From contig NZ_JAKVIJ010000010.1 in the NCBI RefSeq assembly GCF_022760965.1, forward strand, positions 62,001-126,000: a stretch of 64,000 nt of DNA, given 5' to 3'. Source of the DNA: Simplicispira sedimenti (GTDB taxonomy: Bacteria > Pseudomonadota > Gammaproteobacteria > Burkholderiales > Burkholderiaceae_C). The notes under the pieces are model-generated. The model worked only from the letters and a program-made list of their open reading frames with translations, ran no database searches and was not told where the DNA came from. The translations under genes were made by a program, and so were the position numbers. Positions 27,251 through 36,005 of this stretch are shown piece after piece; within the stretch, counting starts at the first letter, position 1; each line of letters begins with the position of its first letter.

Positions 27251-28114
27251 TCAGGCGTGTTGGATGCGGTCTGCCAGCAAATCCCACACGGGGGTGAGAT
27301 CGCCCGGCAGTGGTGGCAGCGTGCCCAGGTCGGTGTGGGATTCGTCGGGGCTGTGGAAGTCACTGCCGCGCGAGGCCGCCAGGCCGAACTCACGCGCCAT
27401 GCCGGCATAGGTGGCGCATTCGGCCGTGGTGTGGCTGCCGGTGACCACCTCCACGCCCTGGCCGCCGTGCTGGCGAAATTCGGAGAACAGCGCAAACTCT
27501 TCGTTGGCGCTCAGGCTGTAGCGGGCGGGGTGGGCGATGATGGCCACACCGCCTGCGTCGCAGATCCAGCGCACCGCGTCGCCCAGGCGGGCCCAGCGGT
27601 GCGGCACGAAGCCGGGCTTGCCTTCGGTGAGGAAGCGACGGAACACTTCGCCCGTGTCCCGGCACACGCGCTGCTCGACCAGAAAGCGCGCAAAGTGCGT
27701 GCGCGAGATCAGCTCCGGGTTGCCCACGTAGCGCAGCGCGCCCTCGTAGGCACCGGGAATGCCCACCTGGGCCAGTTGGGCTGCCATTTCCTGGGCGCGT
27801 TCGCCGCGCCCGCCGCGGGTCTGGCGCAGGCCCTGCACCAGGCGTTCGTCGCTGGCGTCAAAGCCCAGGCCCACGATGTGTACCGTGGTGTTGGCAAAGG
27901 TGACCGAGATCTCTGCCCCTGTCAAAAAAGCCAGGCCTTGCGCCTTGGCGGCAGCGGCGGCACGCTGCAGGCCGCCCACCTCGTCGTGGTCTGTCAGGGC
28001 CCACAAATCCACCCCATTGGCCCGCGCCCTGGCCGCCACGACCTCAGGCTCCAGCGTGCCATCGGAAACAGTGCTGTGGCAGTGCAGGTCGGGGTTGGAG
28101 TAGGTATGGGTCAC
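27251..28114 (-). CDS. PHP-domain phosphatase (YciV/RNase AM type)
   Basis: A 287-residue metal-dependent PHP phosphoesterase. The metal-binding motifs are DLHCHSTVSDG (about 9-19), ALTDHDEVGG, a Glu in FLTGAEIS, IIAHPARYSLS and SRGSDFHSPDE. Family members hydrolyse 3',5'-nucleoside bisphosphates or trim RNA 5' ends. The start is GTG (reading MTHTYS), with TAGAAT 6 nt before it and no ribosome-binding site. Divergent from the chemoreceptor gene. Confidence 0.9.
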   Translation of the reverse strand: MTHTYSNPDLHCHSTVSDGTLEPEVVAARARANGVDLWALTDHDEVGGLQRAAAAAKAQGLAFLTGAEISVTFANTTVHIVGLGFDASDERLVQGLRQTRGGRGERAQEMAAQLAQVGIPGAYEGALRYVGNPELISRTHFARFLVEQRVCRDTGEVFRRFLTEGKPGFVPHRWARLGDAVRWICDAGGVAIIAHPARYSLSANEEFALFSEFRQHGGQGVEVVTGSHTTAECATYAGMAREFGLAASRGSDFHSPDESHTDLGTLPPLPGDLTPVWDLLADRIQHA

Positions 28115-28120
28115 CAGTCC

Positions 28121-28126
28121 ATTCTA
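28121..28126 (-). promoter_or_regulatory. -10-like box (TAGAAT) just upstream of the PHP gene
   Basis: TAGAAT, then GGACTG, then the GTG start on the minus strand. A good -10 match and a candidate leaderless start. Confidence 0.45.
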
Positions 28127-28224
28127 CGGGTTTGTCCTTGCCTGCGCAGGTGCTGTGCGGGGCCTTGGCTGGCGTAATCTACGAACAGGGGCGCGACAGC
28201 CGCCCTGTGCTTTCGGAGAGAACC

Positions 28225-29985
28225 ATGCAACTCGACAATATCCGTGTGTCCCGCAAGCTGTGGGGCATGTTTTTGGTGCTCATGGTCATCATGCTGGTGA
28301 TTTCGGGCTTCCAGCAATACCGTGCCAACAGTTCCATGGCGCAGGCCATTGACGAAGTGATCGCCATCGAAGGCCGCGTCACCGAGGCCGTGCGCTGGCG
28401 CGGCGCCACCGAGACGGCGGTGAACATGCTGATGGGCGCAGCGGTCACCACCGACGCGGTGCTGGCACAACAGTTCGACGCCAAGGTCAAGGAGATCATT
28501 GGCGCCATCAACAAGGTCCAGGAGCGCATCGTTGCCCAGACCACCGACCCCCAGGAGAAGGCGGTGCTGGACCAGGTGCTGGCCGAGCGCAAGGCCGTGC
28601 TGGCGGCCACGGCCAAGACCTGGGAACTCAAGGGCGCGGGCGATGCGGTGGAGACGCAGCGCTTTGCCGATGATGAACTGACGCCGCTGGTGGCCAAGTA
28701 CCTCAAGGCGCAGGAGGCCTTTGTCGATGTGTTGCAAAAGCGCCGCGAAGTGGTTGTGGCCGAAGCCCAGGGCCGCCGCACGCGCTATGCCGTCGAAGGG
28801 CTGATGGCCTCGGCACTGCTGATGGCGGTGGTTCTGTCCCTGGCCTGGAAATTGGTGCGTTCCATCACCGTGCCGCTGGACCAGGCGAGCGCGATGATCG
28901 ATGCAATCGCCGCTGGCGATCTGACCCAGGAGCTGCGCTCCGAACGCAAGGACGAATTCGGCCACATGCTGCGCGCCCTCTCGCGCATGGCAGACCGCTT
29001 GCGCGGCGTGGTGGGTGAAGTACGCACGGGGGTGGAGGCCGTGTCGCTGGCCTCGTCCGAAATCGCGACCGGCAACCAGGATCTGTCGGCGCGCACCGAG
29101 CAAACGGCTTCCAATCTGGAGCAAACGGCGGCCAGCATGGAAGAGCTGACCGCCACGGTCACCCAGTCGGCCGACACCGCGCGCCAGGCCAATCAGTTGG
29201 CCGCCAATGCCGCGCAGGCTGCCACGCGCGGCGGGCAGGTGGTGGGCCAGGTGGTGGCCAGCATGGAGCAGATCACACACAGCTCGCGCAAGATCTCCGA
29301 CATCATCAGCGTGATCGACGGCATCGCCTTCCAGACCAACATCCTGGCGCTCAACGCCGCCGTGGAAGCCGCGCGTGCGGGCGAGCAGGGACGGGGCTTT
29401 GCCGTGGTGGCCAGCGAGGTGCGATCCCTGGCTGGCCGCAGCGCCGAGGCTGCCAAGGAGATCAAGCAGCTCATCAACGCCTCGGTCGAGAACGTGGAGA
29501 CCGGCTCCCAGCAGGTGGCCGAGGCGGGTCAAAGCATGGACGAGATCGTGGCCAGCGTGCAGCGTGTGAGCGACCTGATCGGCGAGATCACCGCGTCGTC
29601 CACCGAGCAGCGCGACGGCATTGCCCAGGTCAACCAGGCTGTCACCCACCTGGACCAGATGACGCAGCAGAACGCCGCGCTGGTCGAGCAATCGACCGCC
29701 GCCGCCACTTCGCTGCGCGACCAGGCTCAGCGCCTGAGCGAGGTGGTGTCGGTGTTCAACGTGGGTGCCCTGGCGGCGCACCGTCCGGCAGCACCTGCCC
29801 GTCCTTCCGCGCCAGCGCCCGCCAGTCCCAAGGCGGCTGCGGCACCTGCGCGGGCCAAGTCGGCACTGCCCGGTGCAGCCAAGTCCGCCAAGGCCCCCGC
29901 AGCGCCAGCGCCGCAGCGCATTGCGGCAGCGCCCGCACCGGCCCGTTCGGCGGCACCCAAGGACGACGATTGGGAGAGTTTCTGA
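28225..29985 (+). CDS. Methyl-accepting chemotaxis protein with CheR/CheB-docking tail
   Basis: A 586-residue transmembrane chemoreceptor: TM1 at about 11-31, a four-helix-bundle-type periplasmic domain, TM2 at about 190-211, HAMP (starting RSITVPLDQA), and the cytoplasmic signalling coiled coil with hairpin tip IDGIAFQTNILALNAAVEAA. After a long Ala/Pro-rich linker (about 540-580) the protein ends DWESF, which fits the W-x-x-F pentapeptide that tethers CheR and CheB in enteric receptors (NWETF). The start has GGAGAG upstream; the frame is open 93 bp earlier. No che or flagellar genes are in the window. Confidence 0.94.
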   Translation: MQLDNIRVSRKLWGMFLVLMVIMLVISGFQQYRANSSMAQAIDEVIAIEGRVTEAVRWRGATETAVNMLMGAAVTTDAVLAQQFDAKVKEIIGAINKVQERIVAQTTDPQEKAVLDQVLAERKAVLAATAKTWELKGAGDAVETQRFADDELTPLVAKYLKAQEAFVDVLQKRREVVVAEAQGRRTRYAVEGLMASALLMAVVLSLAWKLVRSITVPLDQASAMIDAIAAGDLTQELRSERKDEFGHMLRALSRMADRLRGVVGEVRTGVEAVSLASSEIATGNQDLSARTEQTASNLEQTAASMEELTATVTQSADTARQANQLAANAAQAATRGGQVVGQVVASMEQITHSSRKISDIISVIDGIAFQTNILALNAAVEAARAGEQGRGFAVVASEVRSLAGRSAEAAKEIKQLINASVENVETGSQQVAEAGQSMDEIVASVQRVSDLIGEITASSTEQRDGIAQVNQAVTHLDQMTQQNAALVEQSTAAATSLRDQAQRLSEVVSVFNVGALAAHRPAAPARPSAPAPASPKAAAAPARAKSALPGAAKSAKAPAAPAPQRIAAAPAPARSAAPKDDDWESF

Positions 29986-29986
29986 A

Positions 29987-30047
29987 TTTGCTATTAAAAA
30001 TATAGCTACCTGCGCTTTATCCATGGGCGCTGTAGCCATTTTTGATA
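29987..30047. repeat. Interspersed palindromic repeat, copy 5
   Basis: It contains GCTATTAAAAATATAGCTAC, CTGCGCTTTAT and GGGCGCTGTAGCCATTTTTG. It lies 2 bp after the chemoreceptor stop and before yqhA. Confidence 0.8.
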
Positions 30048-30144
30048 TGTAAATGGCTACGCCCTGCGGGGCGGTTGGTTGGCGGGTGGGCAGGCGGCGG
30101 CGGTGTCTTCTACAATCTGCGACCCTTTTCCCACTCCCCTTGCC

Positions 30145-30750
30145 ATGACCTCAGACCGCCGCGAGAGCGCAGCCATGCGCCCCCTGCCTTCCCTGATTTT
30201 TGCCAGCCGCTGGCTGCAGTTGCCCCTGTACCTGGGCCTGATCGCGGCACAGGCGGTGTACGTGTTCCACTTCTGGGTGGAGCTGGTGCACCTGCTGGAG
30301 GCGGCCTTTGGCAACGAGAAGGCGCTGCAGGCGCTGATCACCAGCATTGGCTACAAGACCGATGTGCAGATCACGGCGCTGAACGAGACCATCATCATGC
30401 TGGTGGTGCTGGCGCTGATCGATGTGGTGATGATCTCCAACCTGCTCATCATGGTCATCGTGGGCGGCTACGAAACCTTTGTGAGCCGCCTGCACCTGGA
30501 AGACCACCCCGACCAGCCCGAGTGGCTCAGCCACGTCAACGCCTCGGTACTCAAGGTCAAGCTGGCCACGGCCATCATCGGCATCAGTTCGATCCATTTG
30601 CTCAAGACCTTCATCAACGCCGCCAACTATGACGTCAAGGTGCTGATGTGGCAGACCATCATCCACGTGGTGTTCCTGCTCAGCGCCCTGGCCATCGCGC
30701 TCACCGACCGGCTGTTGAGCAAGTCCCACGGTCCGGCGGACGACCACTGA
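30145..30750 (+). CDS. yqhA: YqhA/UPF0114-family membrane protein
   Basis: A 201-residue inner-membrane protein with four hydrophobic helices; signature segments are ASRWLQLPLYLGLIAAQ, NETIIMLVVLALIDVVMISNL, MVIVGGYETFVSRL and KLATAIIGISSIHLLKTFI. The function of the family is not established. The start MTSDRRES is uncertain; MRPLPSL ten codons later is the alternative. A TACAAT hexamer 28 nt upstream may be its -10. Confidence 0.88.
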   Translation: MTSDRRESAAMRPLPSLIFASRWLQLPLYLGLIAAQAVYVFHFWVELVHLLEAAFGNEKALQALITSIGYKTDVQITALNETIIMLVVLALIDVVMISNLLIMVIVGGYETFVSRLHLEDHPDQPEWLSHVNASVLKVKLATAIIGISSIHLLKTFINAANYDVKVLMWQTIIHVVFLLSALAIALTDRLLSKSHGPADDH

Positions 30751-30758
30751 GCGTCTGA

Positions 30759-30774
30759 CGCCTGCGCGCAGGCG
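30759..30774. terminator. Palindrome between convergent yqhA and hpnE
   Basis: CGCCTGCGCGCAGGCG is a perfect 16-bp palindrome filling most of the 27-bp gap between two convergent stop codons. There is no T tract, so it may hinder read-through as a hairpin rather than act as a classical terminator. Confidence 0.3.
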
Positions 30775-30777
30775 GGT

Positions 30778-32094
30778 TCAGGCCGGTGCCAGCAGGCCGC
30801 GCACCGCCTCCATCCCGCTGCGTACCGCACCCTCCAGCGTTGCCGGGTAGGGCCCCTGCACATAGTCGCCGCAGGCCCACAGGCCCGGGGCGACCTGGGC
30901 CGTCGGGCGCTGCAAACCCGGTGTGCAGGCAAAGGTGGCGCGTTTTTCCACCACGGTCTGCACGGGCTCTGCCTGCACCAGGCCCAGCTGCGTGCGTGCC
31001 TGCGCCAGCACCTGCTGGGTGATGTGCTCACGCTCGCCCTGGCTGGCGCTGGCCACAAAGGCGAGCAGGCCGCTGGGGCCGCCCAGCATGCCCCGGTCAA
31101 AGACAAACTGCGCAGGTGCCTGTGGGCTGCTGCGCAAAGCCAGCATGGGCAGGGGCAGGGTGCGCCCCCCTGTGCCGGGTACGGCCTGCAGATAGACGGT
31201 GGTGATGGCCTCGAAGCGCAGGGCCTGGGCATTGGCGGCCCAGTCGCACAGCGCAACGGTCCAGGCATAGGGTGCGGTGTGCGCGCATTGCGAGACCAGG
31301 CGCGCCGCTTCGGTGCTGGGGGTGGCCAGCAGCACGGCGTCAAAGGGTACGCCATCGACCAACCAACCGCTGCCCTGGGGTGCAGCGCCGAGCGATTGCA
31401 CGCGCTGGCCCAGGCGCACCAGTGCGCCGTGGGCTTGCAGCCATTCCAGCGCCGCCTGCGGAAACACCTGGCCCAGATCCTGGCGCGGCAGCAGCAGGTC
31501 GCTGCTGCCGCGTCCGCCAAACAGGCTGTCCTGCAACACTCGCAGGAAAACCTGGCCGCTGGCCTGGTCCGCCGGGGTGTTGAGTGCGGCCACGCACAGC
31601 GGGTCGATGAAGCTGTCCTTCAGGCCCTGGGGCAGGGCATGGCACAGGTCGGCCACGGTGTCCTGGGCCTCGCAGGCAAAGCCGCTGCGTTGCCAGGCAT
31701 GGGCCGTGCGCAGCAGTGCCCATCGGTCGGCCCAGCGCCAGCCGCGTGCGGCGGCAATGCCGCGCAGGGCGTTCCAAGGGGCGGGCGCATCGGGCAACTG
31801 CAGGCCGCTGCCGTCGGGAAAGCGCAGCGCCAGGGGCAGGCGCAGCAACGCGGCTTGCTCATCCACGCCCACCTGGCGCATGCAGCGCAGCGTTTCGGAG
31901 TAGGCGCCGATGAGGATGTGCTGGCCGTTGTCCAGCACCAGCGTGCGGCCATCGGGCAGCGGCACGGGCAGCGCCCGCGCCCGGCCGCCCACGGTGCGCG
32001 CGGCTTCGAAGACGGTGGCCTGGTGTCCGGCCTGGGTCAGTTCCAGTGCGGCGGCCAGGCCGGCCCAGCCCGCGCCCAAAATGGCGATGTGCAT
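30778..32094 (-). CDS. hpnE: Hydroxysqualene dehydroxylase HpnE
   Basis: FAD-dependent amine-oxidase-fold enzyme of 438 residues. The dinucleotide-binding motif is GAGWAGLAAALELTQAGHQ (about 7-25), followed by FEAARTVGGRAR and the C-terminal FAD motif LWACGDYVQGPYPATLEGAV. HpnE reduces hydroxysqualene to squalene in the HpnCDE route to hopanoids. It lies 14 bp after hpnD, its usual partner. The start MHIAIL was chosen over a longer frame because it begins at the FAD motif. Confidence 0.9.
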   Translation of the reverse strand: MHIAILGAGWAGLAAALELTQAGHQATVFEAARTVGGRARALPVPLPDGRTLVLDNGQHILIGAYSETLRCMRQVGVDEQAALLRLPLALRFPDGSGLQLPDAPAPWNALRGIAAARGWRWADRWALLRTAHAWQRSGFACEAQDTVADLCHALPQGLKDSFIDPLCVAALNTPADQASGQVFLRVLQDSLFGGRGSSDLLLPRQDLGQVFPQAALEWLQAHGALVRLGQRVQSLGAAPQGSGWLVDGVPFDAVLLATPSTEAARLVSQCAHTAPYAWTVALCDWAANAQALRFEAITTVYLQAVPGTGGRTLPLPMLALRSSPQAPAQFVFDRGMLGGPSGLLAFVASASQGEREHITQQVLAQARTQLGLVQAEPVQTVVEKRATFACTPGLQRPTAQVAPGLWACGDYVQGPYPATLEGAVRSGMEAVRGLLAPA

Positions 32095-32108
32095 GGGGTC
32101 GGCCCTGA

Positions 32109-32948
32109 CTACATGCGGCCCAGGGCCTGCATCTTCCACGCGAGCCAGAACTTGCGCAGCGGCGTGAGGCTGATGCGCTGGTGCAGCACCTGGAAGTTCT
32201 CGTGCTCGATCTCGCGCAGCAGCGTGCGGTAGATGCTGGCCATCATCAGCCCAGGCTTCTGCGCGCGCCGATCGGCGGCGGGCAGCAGGGCCAGTGCCTG
32301 GTCGTACAGGCGGTGCGCACGCTCGGCCTGAAAGCGCATGAGTGCCACAAAGCGCTCGGAATACTCGCGCTTGAGGACTTCGTGGGCCTTGACGTCGAAC
32401 TGCTGCAACTCGTTGACGGGCAGGTAGATGCGCCCGCGCATGGCGTCTTCGCCCACGTCGCGGATGATGTTGGTGAGCTGCAAGGCCTGCCCCAGCGTGT
32501 GGGCGTACTGCGTGGTGGCTTCCTGCGTCTGGCCAAAAATGCGCGCCGCCACCTCACCCACCACACCGGCCACCAGGTGGCAATAGCGTTGCAAGCCGAG
32601 GTAGTCGAGGTAGCGGCTTTGTTCCAGGTCCATCTGGCAGCCCTCGATCACTCCCAGCAAGTGGCGCGGCTCGATCTGGTAGGCGCCCGCATGGCGCATC
32701 AGCGCTTGCGTGACCGGGTGCGTGGGTTGTCCCTTGAAGGCCTGGGCCACCTCGCCCTGCCACCAGGCCAGCTTGCGGTGGGCCACGCCAGGGTCCGAGA
32801 CCTCATCGACCACGTCGTCCACTTCGCGGCAAAAGGCGTAAAACGCTGTGATGGCCTCGCGCCGGGGCCGGGGCAGGAACAGGAAGGCGTAATAGAAGCT
32901 GCTGCCCGAAGCTGCGGCCTTTTGCTGAACGTACTGTTCCGGAGTCAT
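32109..32948 (-). CDS. hpnD: Presqualene diphosphate synthase HpnD
   Basis: Trans-isoprenyl diphosphate synthase of the squalene/phytoene synthase family, 279 residues. It has SSFYYAFLFLPRPRREAI, the first aspartate motif FCREVDDVVDEVSD, and the second at NIIRDVGEDAMRGRIYLP. It condenses two farnesyl diphosphates to presqualene diphosphate. The third gene of the pathway, hpnC, is not beside it. The start MTPEQYVQQ has GACAAT 8 nt upstream and no ribosome-binding site. Confidence 0.92.
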   Translation of the reverse strand: MTPEQYVQQKAAASGSSFYYAFLFLPRPRREAITAFYAFCREVDDVVDEVSDPGVAHRKLAWWQGEVAQAFKGQPTHPVTQALMRHAGAYQIEPRHLLGVIEGCQMDLEQSRYLDYLGLQRYCHLVAGVVGEVAARIFGQTQEATTQYAHTLGQALQLTNIIRDVGEDAMRGRIYLPVNELQQFDVKAHEVLKREYSERFVALMRFQAERAHRLYDQALALLPAADRRAQKPGLMMASIYRTLLREIEHENFQVLHQRISLTPLRKFWLAWKMQALGRM

Positions 32949-32956
32949 GGGGCGTG

Positions 32957-32962
32957 ATTGTC
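32957..32962 (-). promoter_or_regulatory. -10-like box (GACAAT) just upstream of hpnD
   Basis: GACAAT, then 8 nt, then ATG on the minus strand. It supports the hpnD start used and a possible leaderless transcript. Confidence 0.4.
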
Positions 32963-33090
32963 CCATGCGTGCCAAAGGCGGTTTTTCAAGAGGCCATCAA
33001 AAAATGCCCAGTGGCGTGCTCGGAAATGTGTAAGTTGATGTACGGAGTGTTGTTGTCCAATAGCTTCTGCCCATTGGAAGTATTTTTTCT

Positions 33091-34767
33091 ATGCTGAACA
33101 ACCTGAGGATCACCCAACGTTTCGTCATCGTGCTGTGCTTTTTCTGGCTTTCCCTGGCCGCGATCATCGGGGTGAGCCTCTGGGGCTTGTCTTCGGCGCG
33201 CGACAGCCTCAAGACCTTGCACGATGAGGCCATGTACCGGGCTTTGCTGGCCGACCAGGCCATCGACATCACTGTGCAGAACCGCCTGCAGGTGCTGCTG
33301 GCGTTTCAGCATGCCCCGGAGAGTGTGCTGGCCAGCATCCACGGACACCCCACCCACATGCACCTGGAGGCGATTGCAGCCAATCGCGCCAAGGCCGACG
33401 ACCTGTTCAAGGCCATGGATCAAGGCATTGCGGACCCCGACGAGAAGCGCCTGCTCGATGCCGCGCGTGTGCATCGCAAGGCCTGGACCGAGAAGCTCGG
33501 TGCCGTGGTCGCTGCGATCGAAAAGGGGAATTTCAGCCCAGACATCATGGCCGGTTTCCTGGCTGCGGGACGCACGGAAGGTGAGACCTTGGTCAAGTCC
33601 TTGGCGGGGTTCCGCGATCACCAGGTTCACCTGGCAGATGCCGCCTACAAGGCCGCGCAGCAACGCTACGAAATCGGCCTGCTGGTCTTTGCGCTCGCCA
33701 TCCTCTTGCTGGGCCTGCCTGCCTCGGCCATGGGCGTGCTGCTGCTGGCGCGCCTGGCCACGGGCTTTCGCACCGCCAATACGGCTGCGGCGGCCATTGC
33801 CGCCAGCGATCTGACGCAGCGCATAGCCTCCGAAGGCAAGGATGAAATCGGTGCCATGCTGACCCAGATGGAAACCATGCGTAGCAACCTGCACCATGTG
33901 ATCGCGCAGGTGCATGGTGGTGCCGACACCATCGCGGGCGCTTCCACGCATGTGGCGCAAGGGACGCGCGATCTTGCGTCGCGCACTGAGCAACAGGCCA
34001 GTGCACTGGAGCAGACGGCGTCGGCCACGGAGCAGCTCTCGGGCACCGTGCAGCAGAATGCCGACAGCGCGGCGCAGGCCAGCAAGCTGGCCGCATCGGC
34101 CACAGGCGTGGCCCAGCGCGGTGGCACGGTGGTGGCACAGGTGGTGGACACCATGGAGGCGATCAACACGTCCTCGCGCAAGATCGTGGACATCATCGGC
34201 GTGATCGACGGCATTGCCTTCCAGACCAACATCCTGGCGCTCAATGCCGCCGTGGAGGCGGCCCGCGCGGGCGAGCAGGGCCGGGGCTTTGCTGTGGTGG
34301 CCAGCGAGGTGCGCAGCCTGGCGCAGCGCAGCGCCGAGGCGGCCAAGGAGGTCAAGACGCTGATTTCCGACTCGGTGGCCAAGGTCGAGGTCGGCAGCGG
34401 GCAGGTCGCCCAGGCGGGCGCGACCATGCAGGAGATCGTCAGCGGTATTCAACGCGTGGCCGACATCGTGGACGAGATCGCCTCCGCCAGCCGCGAGCAG
34501 TCCATGGGGCTGGGCCAGATCAACCAGGCCGTGGCACACCTTGATGGGGTGACCCAGCAAAACGCCGCACTGGTGGAAGAGACCTCGGCCGCATCCAGCG
34601 CGCTGCAGGAACAGGCGCGCAATCTGGCGCACCTGGCCGCCACGTTCCGACTCCAGCAGGGCAGTGAGATGCGGCGTGCGGCTCCCGCAGTGTCCGTGGC
34701 CTCCGCACAGTCCATGGCGCCTGCGGCGCTCGCGGGCGCAGGACAAAAGGCTTTGTCGCAGCACTGA
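33091..34767 (+). CDS. Methyl-accepting chemotaxis protein
   Basis: A 558-residue chemoreceptor: TM1 at about 10-32, a helical periplasmic sensor domain with two His in HGHPTHMHLE, TM2 at about 192-220 (LLVFALAILLLGLPASAMGVL), HAMP, and a signalling domain with tip IDGIAFQTNILALNAAVEAA. Unlike the other receptor nearby it lacks a C-terminal W-x-x-F tail and ends KALSQH, so it would depend on other receptors for adaptation enzymes. GGAAG lies 11 bases before the ATG. The histidine cluster in the sensor could bind metal, but this is a guess. Confidence 0.93.
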   Translation: MLNNLRITQRFVIVLCFFWLSLAAIIGVSLWGLSSARDSLKTLHDEAMYRALLADQAIDITVQNRLQVLLAFQHAPESVLASIHGHPTHMHLEAIAANRAKADDLFKAMDQGIADPDEKRLLDAARVHRKAWTEKLGAVVAAIEKGNFSPDIMAGFLAAGRTEGETLVKSLAGFRDHQVHLADAAYKAAQQRYEIGLLVFALAILLLGLPASAMGVLLLARLATGFRTANTAAAAIAASDLTQRIASEGKDEIGAMLTQMETMRSNLHHVIAQVHGGADTIAGASTHVAQGTRDLASRTEQQASALEQTASATEQLSGTVQQNADSAAQASKLAASATGVAQRGGTVVAQVVDTMEAINTSSRKIVDIIGVIDGIAFQTNILALNAAVEAARAGEQGRGFAVVASEVRSLAQRSAEAAKEVKTLISDSVAKVEVGSGQVAQAGATMQEIVSGIQRVADIVDEIASASREQSMGLGQINQAVAHLDGVTQQNAALVEETSAASSALQEQARNLAHLAATFRLQQGSEMRRAAPAVSVASAQSMAPAALAGAGQKALSQH

Positions 34768-34815
34768 GGCGGGGTGAACCAACCCGATGCCTTCTGAAGG
34801 GTCGGGCGCAAGCCC

Positions 34816-34821
34816 TACACT
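34816..34821 (+). promoter_or_regulatory. -10-like box (TACACT) upstream of tsaD
   Basis: TACACT lies 10 nt before the tsaD ATG with no Shine-Dalgarno. It would give a leader of only a few bases. Confidence 0.35.
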
Positions 34822-34831
34822 TGCGCCCACC

Positions 34832-35878
34832 ATGGAAGTGCAAAAAAACCTGTTGGTGCTGGGCATCGAATCTTCGTGCGACGAAACCGGCGTGGCGCTG
34901 GTGCAGTCGCAGGGCAGCGGGGTGCCCGCATTGCTGGCGCATGCCTTGCACAGCCAGATCGAGATGCACCAGGCCTATGGCGGCGTGGTGCCGGAACTGG
35001 CCAGCCGCGACCACATCCGGCGCGTGCTGCCGCTCACCACGGGCGTTTTGAACGAGGCCGGGCGCAGCCTGGCCGAGGTGGATGTGGTGGCCTATACCCG
35101 CGGCCCGGGCCTGGCCGGGGCGCTGCTGGTGGGGGCGGGCGTGGCCTGTGCGTTGGGTATGGCCCTGGGCAAGCCCGTGCTGGGCGTGCACCACCTGGAG
35201 GGGCATTTGCTCTCGCCCTTCCTGAGCGCCGATCCGCCGGAGTTTCCCTTTGTCGCCCTGCTCGTATCGGGCGGTCACACGCAGCTCATGCGGGTGGATG
35301 GCGTGGGCCGCTACGAGTTGCTGGGCGAAACCATTGACGACGCGGCGGGCGAGGCCTTTGACAAGTCTGCCAAGCTCATGGGCCTGGGCTACCCCGGCGG
35401 CCCGGCGCTCTCGCGCCTGGCGCTGCAGGGCGACCCGGCGGCTTTCAAGTTGCCGCGCCCGCTGCTGCACAGCGGCAACCTCGATTTTTCGTTTGCCGGG
35501 CTGAAGACGGCGGTACTGACGCAGGCGCGCAAGCTCGGCGACGATCTGGAGGCGCGCAAGGCCGACCTGGCCGCGAGCACGCAGGCGGCCATCGTCGATG
35601 TGCTGGTGAAGAAGTCGCTCACGGCGCTGCAGGAAACCGGCCTGCAACGTATCGTGGTGGCTGGGGGCGTGGGCGCCAACCGCCTGCTGCGCGAGCAGCT
35701 CGACGCGGCCTGCGCCAAGCGCCGCGTGCGTGTGCACTACCCTGAACTGCACCTGTGCACCGACAACGGCGCCATGATCGCCCTGGCTGCGGCCATGCGC
35801 CTGCAGTCGGGCCAGCAGCAGGCCAACCGCGACTATGCCTTCGACGTCAAGCCACGCTGGCCCTTGAACGCCATTTAG
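34832..35878 (+). CDS. tsaD: tRNA threonylcarbamoyladenosine transferase TsaD
   Basis: Transfers the threonylcarbamoyl group to A37 of ANN-reading tRNAs, together with TsaB and TsaE. The 348-residue protein has the ASKHA-fold motifs LGIESSCDETGVAL, the metal-binding HHLEGHLLS (about 115-123), ALLVSGGHTQL, FDKSAKLMGLGYPGGP and CTDNGAMIA. The ATG at MEVQKNLL gives the usual family N-terminus. TsaB and TsaE are not in the window. Confidence 0.97.
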   Translation: MEVQKNLLVLGIESSCDETGVALVQSQGSGVPALLAHALHSQIEMHQAYGGVVPELASRDHIRRVLPLTTGVLNEAGRSLAEVDVVAYTRGPGLAGALLVGAGVACALGMALGKPVLGVHHLEGHLLSPFLSADPPEFPFVALLVSGGHTQLMRVDGVGRYELLGETIDDAAGEAFDKSAKLMGLGYPGGPALSRLALQGDPAAFKLPRPLLHSGNLDFSFAGLKTAVLTQARKLGDDLEARKADLAASTQAAIVDVLVKKSLTALQETGLQRIVVAGGVGANRLLREQLDAACAKRRVRVHYPELHLCTDNGAMIALAAAMRLQSGQQQANRDYAFDVKPRWPLNAI

Positions 35879-35893
35879 AGCGTGTAAACAGGC

Positions 35894-36004
35894 GCGGCCC
35901 AGGCCAGCAGCCACCGCGCAAGGGCCGCCCCGCCGCGCTGGTGGCGTCCCCCTTCCCGGCGATAGCCGAGAGAAGGGGGAAGGCGCGCAGCGCCACAGGG
36001 GGTT
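35894..36004 (-). repeat. GC-rich interspersed repeat, copy B
   Basis: Read on the minus strand it matches copy A nearly end to end: CCCCCTGTGGCGCTGCGCGC, CTTCCCCC and GGGAAGGGGG arms, GGCGGCCCTTGCGCGG, and ends GGCCTGGGCCGC. It occupies the convergent gap between tsaD and lspA. Confidence 0.85.
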
Positions 36005-36005
36005 G

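Noticed and set aside
33010..33090. Sigma-28 (FliA) promoter before the second chemoreceptor
   Set aside because: A TAAG is present, but no GCCGATAA-like element occurs at the right distance.
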